Shown in pieces: positions 63,973-64,000 of a DNA stretch of 64,000 nt. The position numbers were made by a program, and so were the translations under genes. The notes beneath the pieces were generated by a model. That model did no database searches, was not told where the DNA came from, and saw only the letters and a list, made by a program, of their open reading frames with translations. The DNA comes from Oscillospiraceae bacterium (lineage in GTDB: Bacteria; Bacillota; Clostridia; Oscillospirales; Ruminococcaceae): positions 1 to 64,000 of the forward strand of contig JAGAWT010000006.1 in NCBI GenBank assembly GCA_018110985.1. Reading direction: 5' to 3'. Numbering within the stretch: the stretch's first letter is position 1; every line of letters begins with the position of its first letter.

Positions 63973-64000
63973 TTTACCTTACCTGTATCAGTCCGCAGCA

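Overview
The window reads as one contiguous piece of a Firmicutes (Clostridia) chromosome, most likely Ruminococcus or a close relative in the Oscillospiraceae. The inference rests on gene content (ClpE-type ATPase, DUF5711, WalJ-type hydrolase, GldA/F/G-type ABC operon with DUF4340, ECF transporter core, soluble periplasmic-binding-domain/GGDEF fusions, a secreted Thr-rich protein), clear Shine-Dalgarno sites and near-consensus TTGACA/TATAAT promoters with 17-18 bp spacing. No rRNA, tRNA, CRISPR array, intact insertion sequence or prophage was seen. Gene density is high and most neighbours overlap by 1-4 bases or lie within 30.

Layout. 1-10.6 kb (minus): ruvC-ruvA-ruvB, then a phosphohexomutase-like protein that has lost its catalytic motifs, an rRNA-type methyltransferase, a DUF697 GTPase, the ECF transporter core ecfA1-ecfA2-ecfT, and a FecR-like Thr-rich surface protein cut by the window edge. 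10.9-11.5 kb: a stand-alone small gene encoding a double-glycine leader joined to a four-cysteine zinc-ribbon-like tail, back to back with pyrK-pyrDB-mfd (plus). 16.6-17.4 kb: a repeat-rich intergenic region. 17.4-20.7 kb (plus): secreted VWA protein and a PaaK-like ligase. 20.9-28 kb: a frameshifted Rpn-type nuclease, a lipoprotein, a ligand-binding GGDEF protein, a secreted protein and an EAL protein interrupted by an amber codon. 28.3-41 kb (minus): transglutaminase, DUF58, ClpE-like ATPase, CvpA, DUF5711, ParA, WalJ-like hydrolase, CE2-like esterase and a second ligand-binding GGDEF protein. 41.2-46.6 kb (plus): glmU, prs, Fic protein, pth, purB. 46.8-64 kb (minus): a membrane protein; an operon from DUF3737 through PatB-like aminotransferase, asnB, a 50-residue lipoprotein, mnmE and a MNT/HEPN pair; an ABC transporter/DUF4340 operon; and rbfA-nrnA-truB-ribF-gltX.

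How the genes work together: there are housekeeping blocks for recombination, pyrimidine and purine supply, translation and tRNA modification, and peptidoglycan precursor. Between them lies an accessory layer. Three c-di-GMP genes (two cyclases with sugar-binding-like sensors, one EAL gene that is probably broken) sit near secreted proteins and a carbohydrate esterase, which suggests nutrient-linked signalling. 

The most notable unexplained structures are a ~105-bp element with inverted ends present six times in intergenic DNA, a cluster of short inverted repeats at 16.8-17.1 kb, an 86-bp double-hairpin tandem repeat at the end of the transglutaminase gene, the leader/zinc-ribbon peptide, and the inactivated phosphomutase in the ruv operon. 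All functional calls come from reading the sequence; no database search was run.
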